Source of the DNA: Ipomoea triloba
Taxonomy: Eukaryota > Streptophyta > Magnoliopsida > Solanales > Convolvulaceae
NCBI RefSeq assembly: GCF_003576645.1
Contig: NC_044930.1
Span: 23,896,262 to 23,960,261, forward strand
DNA: 64,000 nucleotides
Direction of reading: 5' to 3'
Shown piece by piece: positions 32,501 to 44,990 of the stretch. The translations under genes were made by a program, and so were the position numbers. Positions within the stretch are counted from its first letter, which is position 1; each line of letters starts with the position of its first letter. The notes beneath the pieces were generated by a model, which was not told the origin of the DNA, searched no databases, and was given only the letters and a program-made list of their open reading frames with translations.

Positions 32501-34429
32501 AGATGGTAGAGAAATTGAATGAAAGGTCTTTATGGCTTCTTGCAGTCCGCGGTGCACTATATTGTCGATGTTTCTGCATCAGTGATAATGACTATGCAGA
32601 TTGGCCTCCTCTTCCGTTGCCCCCAGGTATTCTTGCACAGACACACACCCCTCTTCCCATTCAAACAAAAGTAGAAGGGGTAACCCCAGCCAAGCTGGCT
32701 AAGGATACAAACTTGTAATCACAAGTTCATGAGTTCGAATCCCAGCCTTCTTGGTTTGAGCCATCAGCTATGGGCAACCTAGGCTGGTTTACCTCCTTGT
32801 GGTCCTTTGCTGGCTAGGGTCACAAGGCGGGGTTTGCCCAATGCACATCCTCTGGTAGTGGCTGCGGGTTTCCCTCATTACCAAAAAAAAAAAGAAGAAA
32901 AAAAAAAAGAAATACAAATTCTTCTTAAATACTTGCTTTCAGCTATTACATTTGCTTAATAACAATTTTTTTTAGAAAAAAACCCTTAATTACTAATTGA
33001 TTTTGTTATAATCATGAAAGTTATGAATAAAACAAAGTCAGCTCCATGGTTGATCTAAGTGTTTAACTTCTGCCTTATCACTCCACACATTTTATTATAT
33101 TTTCTTCTCCTAGTACACTGACTGAAGAGATAGCCCCCCCCTCCTATATATATATATAATTTTGTATCTTCATGGAGTCCCAAAAGTCAACAGCTTTCCT
33201 GATTGCAGAAAATCTTGTCGCTGATGGGTCCATTTCCGAGGAAGAGACTTTGTCTGTTCTTGATGTTCCCCGGGGTAAAATGGGGCGTGTCATTGGAAGA
33301 AAAGGATCTTCTATTCTCGCAATAAAGGAATCATGCAAGTATGTACTCTATATGTGCCACCTTTATCAATGTAAAGAGAAAATTCAAATTGCTTATTTTC
33401 CTGGTCTAAACAAACACAAGCTGGCCTAAAAAAAATGAGGAACTCCCATTTTCTTGAAAATATTATTTAATACATAGTAATAATAATTTTATTTCTGGAT
33501 TTACTTTTTCTCAAAATTTAAAACTTTGAAAAGTTTTACTGACCTGATCATGTATCAAGCTCTTGGATCAGCATTTATTATGGGGTGTGATAAGGTCACA
33601 AGGGCAAACTTTGACATGAGCTAGTGATCTGAAGTTGAGTTATCCTCGATGAACCTAAAGTGATAAAGGCCTTACAAATTATATTTATTATAATTAAAGC
33701 ATTTAAGTTGTTATAGACAAGGTTTGAACTTAGATGAAATTTATTATCAATCCATTTCCCTTTGAAAAAAAAGATGTGTTTTTTGGTTGTTAATTGTAAT
33801 TTGCAATTCAATTGAGACTTCATAGTGTTGGTTTATGATAATCATAAACAATACAAATGCTTAAATTTTAAGGTTTTAATGTAATTTTCATGGTTGAGAA
33901 GTTAAATGAACGAGTTTCTACTATACTTAAATGTTGGGGAAAACAATATTTGGTGTTTACTTGACTATTATTGTACATTTGCTGCTGCATACAGTGCTGA
34001 AATACACATTGGAGGTGACAAGGGTCCCCCCGACAAGGTTAGTCAACTGAATATGCTTATATATATATATAGATTAGTGATCAAATAAGACCACCTCCCC
34101 CTGTGAGATCGTGTGGACTTGTACATGAATGCACACAATCAAAAATTCCAGCCATACAATGCACACAATTTACCCTGGAGTAGTTTGTGTGCATCCATGT
34201 TAGTCCACATGGTTTCATTCATGGAGGGAGGTGGTCTGATTGGAACATCACCCAATATATATATTAGAAATGGTTTGATGTATCATTTAGTTAGTTATTC
34301 CTAAGATTTTTCAAGTTATCATCCATGATTTAGTTTCTTTTTGTTGGTCTGCAGGTTTTCATTATGGGACCAGTAAAGCAAGTTCGGAAAGCAGAAGCCA
34401 TGATAAGGGGAAGGATGCTGGATTTGTGA
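29583..34429 (+). CDS. DEDD 3'-5' exonuclease with C-terminal KH domain
   Basis: Ten exons: 29583-29628, 30378-30553, 30699-30830, 30915-30965, 31276-31372, 31740-31786, 32410-32626, 33209-33338, 33995-34037, 34355-34429. They keep frame and give 337 residues. The exonuclease domain (~55-245) shows exo I VVGFDCEGVDL (Asp and Glu of DEDD), exo II VIHDCKRDSEAL, and exo III near DLMVRAAADDVRFL. The KH domain (~270-330) has GRVIGRKGSSI with the GxxG loop GRKG, then IHIGGDKGPPD and VFIMGPVKQVRKAEAMI. It resembles the Arabidopsis At2g25910-type protein (from memory). Likely role: trimming or processing of RNA bound by the KH domain; the substrate is unknown. Intron 4 uses a GC donor. Intron 7 holds a SINE, intron 9 a MITE. 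Its last exon is duplicated at 45393. Confidence 0.94.
29700..30350. repeat. Ancient ~330-bp tandem duplication inside intron 1
   Basis: 29700-29995 and 30020-30350 share an ordered series of words: TTGAACTTGAAACT, TTATGAATAATT/TTTGAATAATTA followed by CTGCAG/TTGCAG and CGAAGTTG/TGAAGTTG, CCATATAGGGAA/CCATATATGGAA, GGTAGTGATTTTTGTGAG/GGTAGTAATTTTTGTGAG, GAAGTGAAATGTGAATTT. Old divergence. Confidence 0.7.
30966..31275 (+). other. GC-AG intron of the exonuclease/KH gene
   Basis: The boundary is ACACAG|GCAAGT, an otherwise perfect donor with GC in place of GT, and the acceptor is AAACAG. No GT alternative close by keeps the frame and the conserved VVDTQ|IAYGLI reading. GC donors account for roughly one percent of plant introns. 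Confidence 0.85.
32674..32893 (+). mobile_element. SINE family 1, best preserved copy
   Basis: The head has CCAGCCAAGCTGGCTAAGG (A box) and ATGAGTTCGAATCCCAG (B box), so this is a tRNA-derived pol III element. The body has CTTGGTTTGAGCC, TGTGGTCCTTTGCTGGCTAG and CAATGCACATCCTCTGGTAG and ends in a long A-rich tail. Inserted sense in intron 7 of the exonuclease/KH gene. Confidence 0.92.
34060..34262. mobile_element. Small inverted-repeat element in intron 9
   Basis: The left side contains TGATCAAATAAGACCACCTCC and TGTGTGGACTTGTACATGAATG; the right side carries complements (GAGGTGGTCTGATTGG, CATGTTAGTCCACATGG). TA runs border it. It lies immediately left of the segmental duplication block and is absent from the second copy. 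Confidence 0.55.
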
Positions 34430-37400
34430 ACTACTACCAACATCATATTCTCTCTCTGTATCTTTACATATACATTATACAATACCCCGCTTTCAAGTTT
34501 GAACCAAAAAAAGAAAAAAAAAAAAACTTTGGGTCGAACAAAGCCTATTTATTATCCATCATCCCTCCATACATAATGTACTGTTATTTAACCTTTTAGA
34601 GGGGGAATAGCCATTTTGACTTGTGAGGTTAGTATGTTCTGTATATCTGCAAATTCTGTGACTTGTGATGTTAGTGGGTATACTCCATTGTTTCCTTTTA
34701 TTAAAGGGGCTTGCTTCACTGTTTTTTGTTTACAATTAATTCTCTTGGTCCTATTTTGAAGAGCATATAAATCTGTTTCAAATGAAGCAGAGCAACACAT
34801 ACAAATGAGAAATTCAAAAATACAGATCCTGTTTCTGAAAACTGGATTACCAATACACACTTTCAAACAATCGCAAAATGAAGAGATCGCACACAAATAA
34901 ACATTTGACCTCTCTGTGAAATCCACAAAAGAAAGAATATATGAAAATTGGATGGATATCATCATAATTTGGAATGCCAGATTTATCTATGGAAATCATT
35001 TTGAGAAGCCACCATATTGTTGACCGCTGCTAAGGCTTGAGAAGATGTCATCTTCGGCATTTGAAGTAAACCCGGTTTTGCCCAGCCCAGACCCCTGACC
35101 CATCGCTCTCCCCATGTAAAATGTCGTCTGCACGGTGGTAGGTCCCTTGTCTTTCTCCTCAAATCCGTATCCACCAACAATGCCAACATCTGCCAGGTTG
35201 ACTTTCTTTGCTGCAAATACCAAAAAAAAAAAAAAAAACAATTCTATAAAACGAGGAAAGACATTTTGCAATTTTCACTGACAAAAAAAGAATCCTGAGT
35301 GAGATGGTGGTCATTCAACAAAATCTAGTTCAAACCATCTATGTCAGCGGAGAAAATAAAACTTACGTGCACTTATGTTAAGATCAATCAGTCCACGGCT
35401 TAAAGAATCAGCCCATATTCCAGACTTGACCTGAAAAGCATCCTTCTTGGGTGGGGGCTTGGATTCTACCGAAGAATTATTTAAGTTTCCTTGATTTAGA
35501 CCACTGGCAACAGTCTCATTGGGCGTTGCAGATACAGGATCAGTTTGGGAAACAAATGATCCAAATGGGTCAGAACTATCAAATGTATTTAATGGAACTG
35601 CAGCAAAGGGATCAACTATATTAGTGTTCATGGGCTCTTGTTTTGAAGATTTCACAGCTGGATCAGGTACTGAAAAAAAATCAATGGAGGACGACTGAGG
35701 CATGGGTATTGCTGGGGCAGGCAAAGGCGCAGGCTGTGAGAACAGATCAATACCGGTCTGCAAATAGTACATGTTAAATATATACACCATCTAGACAAAA
35801 GAAATTAATTATAAGGACGTATTATGGTGGAATACTCACCACCTGAGCTTGAGAGCTTCCCCCTACTTCAGGTTGGGCGAATAGATCAACACTCGTCTGC
35901 AAAGTTTGCTAGATGAATGTCCTGTAACTAATTGAGACAAAAGAAATTGATTACAAGGAATATAAAGAGGATGGGATACTCACCTGAGACTGAGAGCTTC
36001 CCCCCATTTCAGACTGTGGGGTAGCAGATACAAAATCTGCATCAGCAAATAAATCAACTTCTGAGCGAACACTGGGCTTGTCAGTTGGAGCAGACACGGG
36101 TGCATCCAAGAGGTCACCAACCAAACTTTCCCCAAAAAGATCTACTTGGTTAGAACTTCCAACAGAAGGCTCTGTCCAATAAAATTAAAAGGCCAACATA
36201 AATTTCAACCAGTAACCACCAAAATGTTTGCTGGTACCCTGACTGATAGTCCAGATTCTAGTGATAACCATGCCTGTTTAAGTAGAGCAACTCCAAAAAA
36301 CTAATCTCACTCATAAAGTTCCTACTAATGAAGTGTTAAAATTTTCAGTAAAGATGGCTCCTTTACTTTCTGTCTGTTATAATGCACATGGGCCAAACCA
36401 CACTAAAAGACTAAATCCAATCAATTAACTAGTCTAATCCATGACCTTATAAACCTATATGTACTCTCTTATTTTATCAATGTCGGACTCTTAACACTGT
36501 CCATCATTAACAAACTTTTGGTTGAGATTGCTTCTTCGTAATGGCAGACAGAAACAGTACACACATTTGAGTGTGGAATTCCTAAAACTGTTTAAGTGGC
36601 ATGACAATATACAATTAAAAAAAAATCATTTTCCTTCCTAAATGTCTTAGTAGCATCTAAGGAGATCACTCCTCGGTATGACACATGATACAAGAATCAG
36701 GAGTCAGAAAGAAATAAACAAACAAAGCAGCATAAGTTACAGAAGCAGTTGAAATCCTAGAGGGATCAATATATTTGTATTTCATATGGTACACATATCT
36801 TGTCACCAATAAAAACAAAGAAATAAATACAAACAAAAAAGCATCCATAAAGACACTTACTAGCAGTTGAAGTCCCACGAGGATCAAAATCATCAAAATC
36901 ATCGTCATAATTGCTACTTGGTGTACTTGAGTTTACTGAGGGTTTTGAAGCATTTTTATCAGAGAAGCTCTTGTTTGTCGTCTTTGATCCACCAGCAGAA
37001 ACACCACCTTGGCTCTTACTGTGTGAAATTATGTTATATAGATTAGAAGCAAGTAATTCCTTGGGTGGGGGGAGGGGACCAATCATGAAGATGATCCTAT
37101 TATTAATCTAATCTTTGAATTGCTGAACGAACTCTATCTTATACACCTGATTCAGCAACGAAGCAAATCAGGAGTATTTGTTTCATAAAAAATTCAAGAC
37201 TGAAATCTAAGTGGGGTAGATTTCTATCATGTGCATCAATAATAAAATTAAGAAAAAAGACAGACATGCACTTGATGCCAACACATTGCAGACAGAATCT
37301 CCTTCTCAGCAACCATGTGAGAAGAACACAATTTTGCAAGTCATGTATAGCAGCTTGGCCAAGAGTCTCTTTAAAAATGATAATGAAATGAGATTCACCA

Positions 37401-40400
37401 TATGCCAATTTTACAGGTTTTTAATAATTTTAGCTGTGCTTAAAATTGACTATAAGCTGTTCAGTCGCCATAGACCATTATTTTTCTCTCTTATTAATTA
37501 CATATATGCTGAGAAGGTGGATGCATTATAAGCATCAACAAAAAGATGTGCAGATTTGAGCTATGAGTTAATGCACCTACATAATGTGATTTGTTTTTCA
37601 TTATTGAGGGTTAAGCAGGCAGACCTTACATAAGGAGAGGGCCCCTTATTCAAGCTGCCATCTTTCTCAGAAATCTCCCTTCGAGATTTGTAAGTGGTCT
37701 TTTGATCAAACTTATCTTCACCATATTGATCTCTTTCCTTGTAAGCGAATGAGTCACTATCTGTATTACTGCCAAAACCTCCATATCGACTGCCACTACT
37801 AAGAGAGGCAGACCCTGACTTGTATGTTACTCCAGTAGATGATAGTCCAAAATACCTAGAGAACAATAGTATAGTTCAACAAAATGCATCTTAGAAGAAG
37901 ATTTAGAATTTTTGCATCAATCATATTCCAAACTTCAGAGCATGCACTTACTTTTCACGATTTGCAGAAGCCTTGTTCCTAACTTCATGTATCTTGTCCT
38001 TGTCATTTAAAAGTGACACAATGTTTTCTGCCTTCTTCCTTACGTTAATTCCCATATCCTTTCCACTTGGCTCGACATACTCAAATTTTGTAAGAGACTA
38101 AGCAAAATAAACGAACAAAAGGAGAAGTTCAGGGTCCAAATTTAAAGCAGAACACTAATTTGGTATGATAAATAATACTCAAGAATTTTGTTTTAAGCTT
38201 GATCACATATTAAAAGCCAACAGTTACTTTGGTATGCCCAAAAATTCGGTGTTAAGTTTGATTAAATGTCTGTACGGATCCTCAGAGTTGGGAAAGATTC
38301 TTAAAAAATAAAAGTAAAATGCATACAATAACCTAATCAGTGAAACAGTTAAGTCTCGAGGAGAAAACAATTTGTTTATGCATGACAGAATTAAGCATTA
38401 AGTTTTACTATTAAATTTATAAGTGAAGAGTTTTGACAAAATAAAATACAAACCGAAATCTGATAAGTATGTTCTACGATCTCATCCACCGAACGTTCTG
38501 ATCCATGTGCCACCAAATACTCTATAACAACCAATGCCTGATACAAATGTATTTTAAAATTTCAAAATTACATTTCCCAAAGTAGAACAAAATTGTGGAA
38601 AAAGTTACTTCGTGGGAACATAAAAAGAAAAAAGACAACAAAAAAGTTACAATTGGAAGTTGAAATACAATAACCTTGTACTGTTGAAAGATTTCAATTA
38701 TTCCCTAATCCCTACCTTGTAGACATAACGCCAGTTCTTGTCAGTCTCTTTCAATCTTGTCCAAAGAACATTCATAACAATTGAACATTCAGAACTGCAC
38801 AATATTTCAACACATCAACCACATAAGGGATAATTTCATAACCTTACCTAACATGAAAGGATTTCAAATGCAAGTAGAGTGGCTAAGACATACAATTTCT
38901 TTGTAGCCTGTGCTATCTCAGCCATTGCAGTTCCATGGGGGCCCCAAGGTTCATCGTCCGTCGCATCCAACACCTTATTAATCCAAATGTAAAACCTTAT
39001 CAATTCATCCATAATAAGGAAAAGGAAGAGGTTGAAGTTTAGCATTCATCAATGCAATTAAGGCTAGTAGGCTACTGAAACTTCTAATGATTACAATCTT
39101 TTAAGATCCCTGACTAGTTTACTGGAAAACAGGTTGGTAAAGTCATACTAGCAAGTTAGGAAGTTGCATAATACTTAAAAGCATTATGGTAAGGAGATGG
39201 ACATTTCCAACTAAAATGAAAAACTGGCATTGGATGAGAAATGTTCCTGATGCCTTAATAGAATCCAACACCAACAAAACTAAGGAGCATGGATATTTGG
39301 AATGGAAAAAATGTTTACTTCTAGCACCCTTGTACAACTTGACAAAAAACATTAATAGAAACCCAGAGAAAAAAATGAAGCCCAGAAGTGCTATTGCAAC
39401 TACAACCAAGTCCTATGCTAGTTTTGATGTTATATAATGTAATAGTCTAATAGACATACCACTCCACAAATTTCATTACAAAATAAGAAAGAGAAGTAAA
39501 GTGCATCCTTGATCAATGGACTTTTAATAAAAATATAATGACAGAAGATACTTGCAGATCCTTGCTATGTTGCGAGAAAAGAATGAATGAAAAACATTAG
39601 GGTCCTCAGTTAATGAGTGATAAAAAAGCAACCCAAGAGAACCAATAAATTAAGAAAACTCCCAAAAGGGTAGAATGACACAACAGATACATTAGCCTCT
39701 CTCCAGCCAAAAATTAATTATATATATCAAAGCAAGTAGTAATGTAGTGTTGATGGGTGAGATGTCACATGACAATTCAGAATTTTCTATGTTGATAAGG
39801 AATTGACGCTTGATGACTTGAATCCAAAATCTCTCTCTCAAAAAAAAATTCAATATTATAGTATTTTCAGGATAATGAAACAAACATCTAAATGTTGAAG
39901 ATTGAGATTCTCATATCATTGTATGAATTCACAAGCTGTAATTAATAATTATTACAAAATTTTCCTGAATAATTGTATCACTGATGTCAATAATTTTTCC
40001 TAAACCTACTCTCTACAAAGAATAAATTTGTAGCTAAATGCTAAAGAGTAAGTTTTACAAACTCTTCCTAACCTCACTTGTATTCAGCTCAGCAATAGGT
40101 AAGTCGTAAGTAAAAAATACAAAACCTCAAGCACTCCGATCTAAAAACACATTAACTTACAAAAGAAATTAACCAAATGAAATATTTATTCGGCGTGCCC
40201 TCTAAACTATAGTTTGGAACAACATGCCGAGTTTTGATATTTTCAACATACCTTCTGTTCTATCTCAGGAACCTTCAACACTTTCAAGTTCACCTCCCTC
40301 TTTCTGTAAATCAATTACGAAGTAAAAAAAAAAAAAAGTATATAAATTTACGCATGAAGATGCTAAAACCAAAGAAAATCTAATAATACGTTCAAAATTA

Positions 40401-40808
40401 TGAGCAAAAAAGTTTACAAAAAAAAAAATTTTGAAAACATATGCTACGAGGATATTACAGAGCTGCTTACATTTCGCGGACTGTTTGATCGATGACTTTC
40501 ATGAAATCCATGGCTGGATCTACAATTTTAAAAACAAAAGTAAAACAAATTAATCAGAAATGCGAGAAAAAGAGTACCATTTGAGATTTATGGATCTTCA
40601 GATTGGAAAATGGAAGCCTGAGTATTGAGAACGCACCTTCGATTATCAAATGAAAGCAACAAAAATTGTTTTCAAAAAAAAAAAAAATGAAAGCAACAAT
40701 ATGAAACGGAGATAAGATCAGATCTAAGAAAAATATGGTATCCTAACGAAGAAGAAAATATAGATAGGAGTTTGAAGGAACGCTCGTGATCAATTTTGAT
40801 CATTGAGC
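34263..40808. repeat. Segmental duplication, copy A (parent)
   Basis: From AGAAATGGTTTGATGTATC to GATCAATTTTGATCATTGAGC this block recurs in the same orientation at 44256-50518. It includes the last intron part and last exon of the exonuclease/KH gene and the full epsin gene on the minus strand. The two copies are nearly identical outside indels. Copy A keeps intact genes. Confidence 0.95.
34996..40511 (-). CDS. Epsin, ENTH-domain clathrin adaptor (EPSIN1-like)
   Basis: Twelve exons (minus): 40511-40471, 40303-40252, 38973-38894, 38794-38716, 38537-38454, 38097-37952, 37855-37625, 37018-36861, 36171-35984, 35896-35843, 35757-35367, 35210-34996. They keep frame and give 572 residues. The ENTH domain (~1-150) starts [19 protein letters not shown] and contains [40 protein letters not shown] and [20 protein letters not shown]; it binds phosphoinositides. 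The long disordered tail has repeated DLF motifs ([30 protein letters not shown]), DPF motifs (VDPFAAV, SDPFGSF) for adaptor and clathrin binding, and an end block [10 protein letters not shown]...[15 protein letters not shown]. Plant EPSIN1 proteins work in trans-Golgi-to-vacuole clathrin traffic; which paralogue this is remains open. It converges with the exonuclease gene (566 bases between stops). Confidence 0.94.
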
Positions 40809-40925
40809 ATGATTATCCCTTTTTTTTAATCTCCCTTACTCTTTTTTCTTTTTCTTCTTTTTTTCTTCAAATTTCTCTCTCTCTGTAATATTAATCTTAA
40901 ATATTATGTTATTTTATGAAAAAAT

Positions 40926-41510
40926 ACTAATTTTGATCCCATGAGTATTAGTAAAATGACGGTATTGATCCACATGTTTAATTTATATCAATTTTTATCC
41001 ATAATTACTGTTTTAGTACTAATTTTCATCCACGACTATTATTTTAGTACCAAAATTCATCACGTCAGTCACCCATCCATTAATCCATTTTAAGACATGC
41101 CGAAATCTAAAAATTTTAAGGGAATTTTTGTCCTTTTCAACTTAAGATTCCAATTTGAACATGAATAAAGAGATTTAAGTCCTAAGATCAATCCCAATTC
41201 GCCATTCTCCTATCTTAATTTGAGAAGGAGAATTACGAATTGGGATAAATCTTAGGACTTAAATCCATTTATTTATGTCTAAATTGGGATCTTAATTTGG
41301 AAAAGATGAAAATAAACTTAATATTTTCATATTTCGACATGTCTTAAACGAATGAGTGACCGGCGTGATTCATTTTGGCACTAAAACAATAGTCGTAGAT
41401 GAAAATTATATTGGTACTTAAACAATAGTCGTGGATCAAAATTGATAGGAATCAAACATGTGGACCAAAACTATCATTTTACTAATACTCGTGGGACCAA
41501 AATTGATATT
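40926..41510. mobile_element. Foldback element next to the duplication boundary
   Basis: Long inverted arms: TAATTTTGATCCCATGAGT at the left and its complement GTGGGACCAAAATTGATA at the right, fold centre near 41215 (CCTATCTTAATTTGAGAAGG). Non-coding, MULE-like in shape; no certain target duplication. It begins about 120 bp after copy A ends and has no counterpart beside copy B. Confidence 0.75.
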
Positions 41511-41621
41511 TACTCTTATTTTATTTAATAAGTTGCCTTAGAGCATATATATCAGTTCAAAACTTTTCACAGTTTTTTATGTGTCAACAAGGAGAGAGGA
41601 AACAAAGAGGAGAATGAAAAA

Positions 41622-41683
<62 letters not shown>

Positions 41684-42710
41684 ATTCAAATGTAACCTGT
41701 GCATTACGTGCGGTCGTGTGGCCTAGTGTACGCCCTTGGATTGCATTGATCTGACGACAGCTGTGATATATTAGGATTAGGTAGTTTAATTAGTGATAAG
41801 GTAAGTGGGGACTTTATGGCAATTGTAGGTTATGTGTTATGTGCATGTATATAAGTCTATTGTTTTGGCAATTCTCACCGGCGAGAAGATCGCGACGAGA
41901 TTAGTGATCGCAATTGCGAAGAAATCGCAGCTGGGAGAAGATCGCGCTGGGAGAATTAGAGCTAGTCGCGACGTAGAACTATGGAAACTGGTATATTTTA
42001 TTTTCCAGTGTTAATTTTAGATAATCTTGATTTAGATACTTTGAATTTTTCATTATATGTTGATTGTTTTTTGGAATAATGGCGGTTTTCCGGCGATGTT
42101 GGTGTGTGATGACGGTGGTCTTATGATGTTTGTGTGTGGTGACGTTGTGGTGTGTTTTGTATGGGGTATGGTGTATTTGGTAGTGAACTGTGGTGTATAT
42201 TTAGTTATATTATTGAATGGTCAGTTGTGTGATGTAATTTGAGAATTGGTGCATATTAGTATGTCTGGTGACGTTGTGGTGTGTTTTGTATGGGGTATGG
42301 TGTATTTCGTAGTGAACTGTAGTGTATATTTAGTTGATATTATTGAATGGTCAGTTGTGTGATGTAATATGAGAACTAGTGCATATTAGTACGTTGCATG
42401 GTGTGTTTTAGTAGGTATGTCGGTGCGTTTTTATTTGACTAGGTGTAGTTTGAGTACGGTGGGCAATGGTGTGTTGCAATTTGTCTAGTTGTACACTTTA
42501 ATACATTGAATGGTGTGTTTTGTTACGAATGTAGGTGTGTTTTAAGAGAGCAGTTGCATTTTTGGTTATTGTGGTTACTGGTGTGATTTGATATGAAAAT
42601 GAGTGCATTTTATTACGTTTTATGGTGTGTTTTAGTACATATGTTGGTGCATTTTACTTGACAATGGTGGTTAGTATTTTTTTCATGTTTTTAATTGGTG
42701 TGTAGGTGTG
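41511..42710. other. Simple repeat and GT-rich spacer
   Basis: 41623-41678 is a (TA)n microsatellite. 42050-42710 is G/T-rich, with an imperfectly repeated passage (GGTGACGTTGTGGTGTGTTTTGTATGGGGTATGGTG at ~42138 and ~42268, split here into shorter shared words such as TGACGTTGTGGTGTG). Recurrent GTGTGTTTTAGTA words make it look like a decayed tandem array. Around 41870-41990 is a GATCGCG-rich patch of unknown origin. Confidence 0.5.
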
Positions 42711-42711
42711 A

Positions 42712-43815
42712 ATATGAACTCTGCTAGTGGTAGTTGTGATGAAGGTTATTCCACAGACATTGGTGTAGAAGGCAGTGCTTGTGATATGGAAATATCACCT
42801 GGTATGAATAAGTATTGGCGTCCAAACAAACAGTTTAAAGCCTCACGTTGGGCAACAGTTTGATTCTTTGGATAGTGTTTTTGGTTTTTATAAACAATAT
42901 GCTGGCTCTGTTGGTTTTGACTGTAGGCAGAGCACAACTCGGAAGGGTAGAGATAGTGTTATTGTGTTGAAGCATGTTGTATGTAGTCGTGAGGGGTTCA
43001 AGCATAGTTATTCTAGTGCTGTGAAGAGGCGTAGGGTGACAAATAGGGTTGGTGTAAGGCTAAGGTGGTTTTTAAATTCATCATGAATGGTTGTTATTCT
43101 GTGCATTTTTTTTAGGAACGACATACCCATTCGATGTGTTCAACTATTGGCCTATTGCTAAGCAATTTTTAAAGGTAAATCACAATCTTGATGTTGGCAA
43201 TCAAATTTTCATTGCAAGTTGTGTTCATTCGGTCGTATAGGTTGTTTAAGGAGATTATTGGTGAGTATTCTAATGTTGGGACTACAAGTGTGGACTTTCA
43301 AAATTTCAAACGTGATTTAATGGCGTACATTTTGAATGGTGATGCTCAATTGTTCATAGATACGCTGTTTAAAAGACGTGATTTTGCGAAGCATTTGGGT
43401 TTGAATACGACGTTGATGAGGGTGACTAGCTCTCAAGGGTTTTCTTGGCGGACACAGTATCAAGGAAGAACTTTTCTTTGTTTGGTGATGTTGTTTCGTT
43501 TGATGCTACATACCGTACTAACATGTTAGTAATTTGTTTTTCGTTTGTGCATTTTGTATAGATTAGTGGTGTATTATTCTATGTTTTATGGTGCGTTCTA
43601 AGACGTGTTATTGTGCTAAATGTTTTTTTTTTTGTGTGTGTTTTTCCGTATGTAGGTATAATATGATAATCATAAGAGATACATCACCTTTGGTGCTGGG
43701 CTGCTTACTAAGGAAGACATAGACTCATACGTATGGCTTTTGGAGATCTTTAAGAAAATAATGGGCCATGATCATATTTGCGTTGTTACAGATCAAGATC
43801 CAGCTGAGGGAGAAA
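42712..43815 (+). pseudogene. Decayed FAR1/MULE-transposase-like gene fragment
   Basis: Pieces in shifting frames resemble the FAR1/FRS and MULE transposase family. The DNA-binding (FAR1) region reads FDSLDSVFGFYKQYAGSVGF and CRQSTTRKGRD near 42860-42960. Further pieces are EYSNVGTTSVDFQNFKRDLM-like (43262-43330) and, after a short gap, KRYITFGAGLLTKEDIDSYV with WLLEIFKKIMG and VVTDQD (43676-43803), corresponding to the transposase core with its conserved Asp-Gln-Asp. Stops and frame changes separate them. It is either an old Mutator-like element or a dead FRS gene copy, in plus orientation between the two duplication copies. Confidence 0.68.
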
Positions 43816-44205
43816 CCAAAAACTTACCTTGCACACCATCTGAAGACGACACCCTCCGCCTCTTTGACCGTCAAAGCAAGGAGCCTGCCATGGAGAGAGA
43901 GACGGTAAGAGGGAGATAGACGGAAAGGAGAGGGAAAGCCAGTAATGAAAGAAAAAGAAATCAAAATGAAAGAATTAGACGTTTAGACTTGTACAAGAAA
44001 ACTGACAGAGGAAATCTTGGGAAAACATAAATATAATAATTCACATAGGTACCCAAATTACTAAAAACCCCCTATTGTTTAAAAATAATAGCTTAAATTA
44101 AAATCTAATCAAAATCAATCTGAACCCTTAAGTATAAATAAAGAATGGTTAGGATCTGATCTCACAATCTCATGCAGATATGGTGATCTCACTGGATCCA
44201 AATCC

Positions 44206-44255
<50 letters not shown>
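43816..44255. other. Spacer before copy B
   Basis: A GC-richer patch (43803-43920, with CATGGAGAGAGAGACGG) I cannot assign is followed by AT-rich DNA and a (TA)n run at 44212-44256 that marks the left edge of copy B. Confidence 0.4.
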
Positions 44256-44262
<7 letters not shown>

Positions 44263-44338
44263 AATGGTTTGATGCATCATTTAGTTAGTTATTCCTAAGA
44301 TTTTTCAAGTTATCATCCATGATTTAGTTTATTTTTGT

Positions 44339-44918
44339 CATGGTTGAAAAAATCGCTAGGCGCTCTTCGGGCATTCGGGGAGTGCCTAGCGCCTAGGATA
44401 CAAAGGCTATGATTAATCGGCGCCTAGATACCCGTGTATTTTTTTTATTTTATTTTATATTTTTTAAAGACTAATAATTATAAACTATATAATACTTTAA
44501 TAGTTAATACTAAAATATTAAATATTAACCTAAAAAATATCTAGGTTCGTACAATTTAGAGTTATTTCGCTCAAATGATGTTGTTTTGAGTGAAATAACC
44601 CATTAAAAAAAAAGAACAATAGTTAATCGGCCAATTAGGCGGCCTAGTCGGTGCCTATGAGGTCTAGTCGGCGCCTAGGAGGCCTAGGCAGTTAGCGCCT
44701 AAGCACTGCTTAGGCGGCCGCCTAGCCAGCCAACCACCTAAACCACCATTTAAGGTGATACATAGAGCCGTCAAAACGGGCTTAGCCCGCCGTGTTAGCC
44801 TGTTCCGCCCCGCGAAAAGGCGGGGCGGACTTTGATATTTTGAGCACGTATTTTGGCGGGCTTTTTAGCCCGCCATTGCCTAACCCGCGGGCTTGGCGGT
44901 CCGACGGGGCCCGCCAAA

Positions 44919-44990
<72 letters not shown>

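Noticed and set aside
32690..32760. tRNA gene suggested by A- and B-box-like sequence (also 16660, 56625, 60900)
   Set aside because: The cloverleaf is not complete and the sequence continues into repeated SINE bodies with A-tails.
42057..42242. Val/Gly-rich frame in the GT-rich region
   Set aside because: Low-complexity G/T DNA with repeated passages; no family resemblance.
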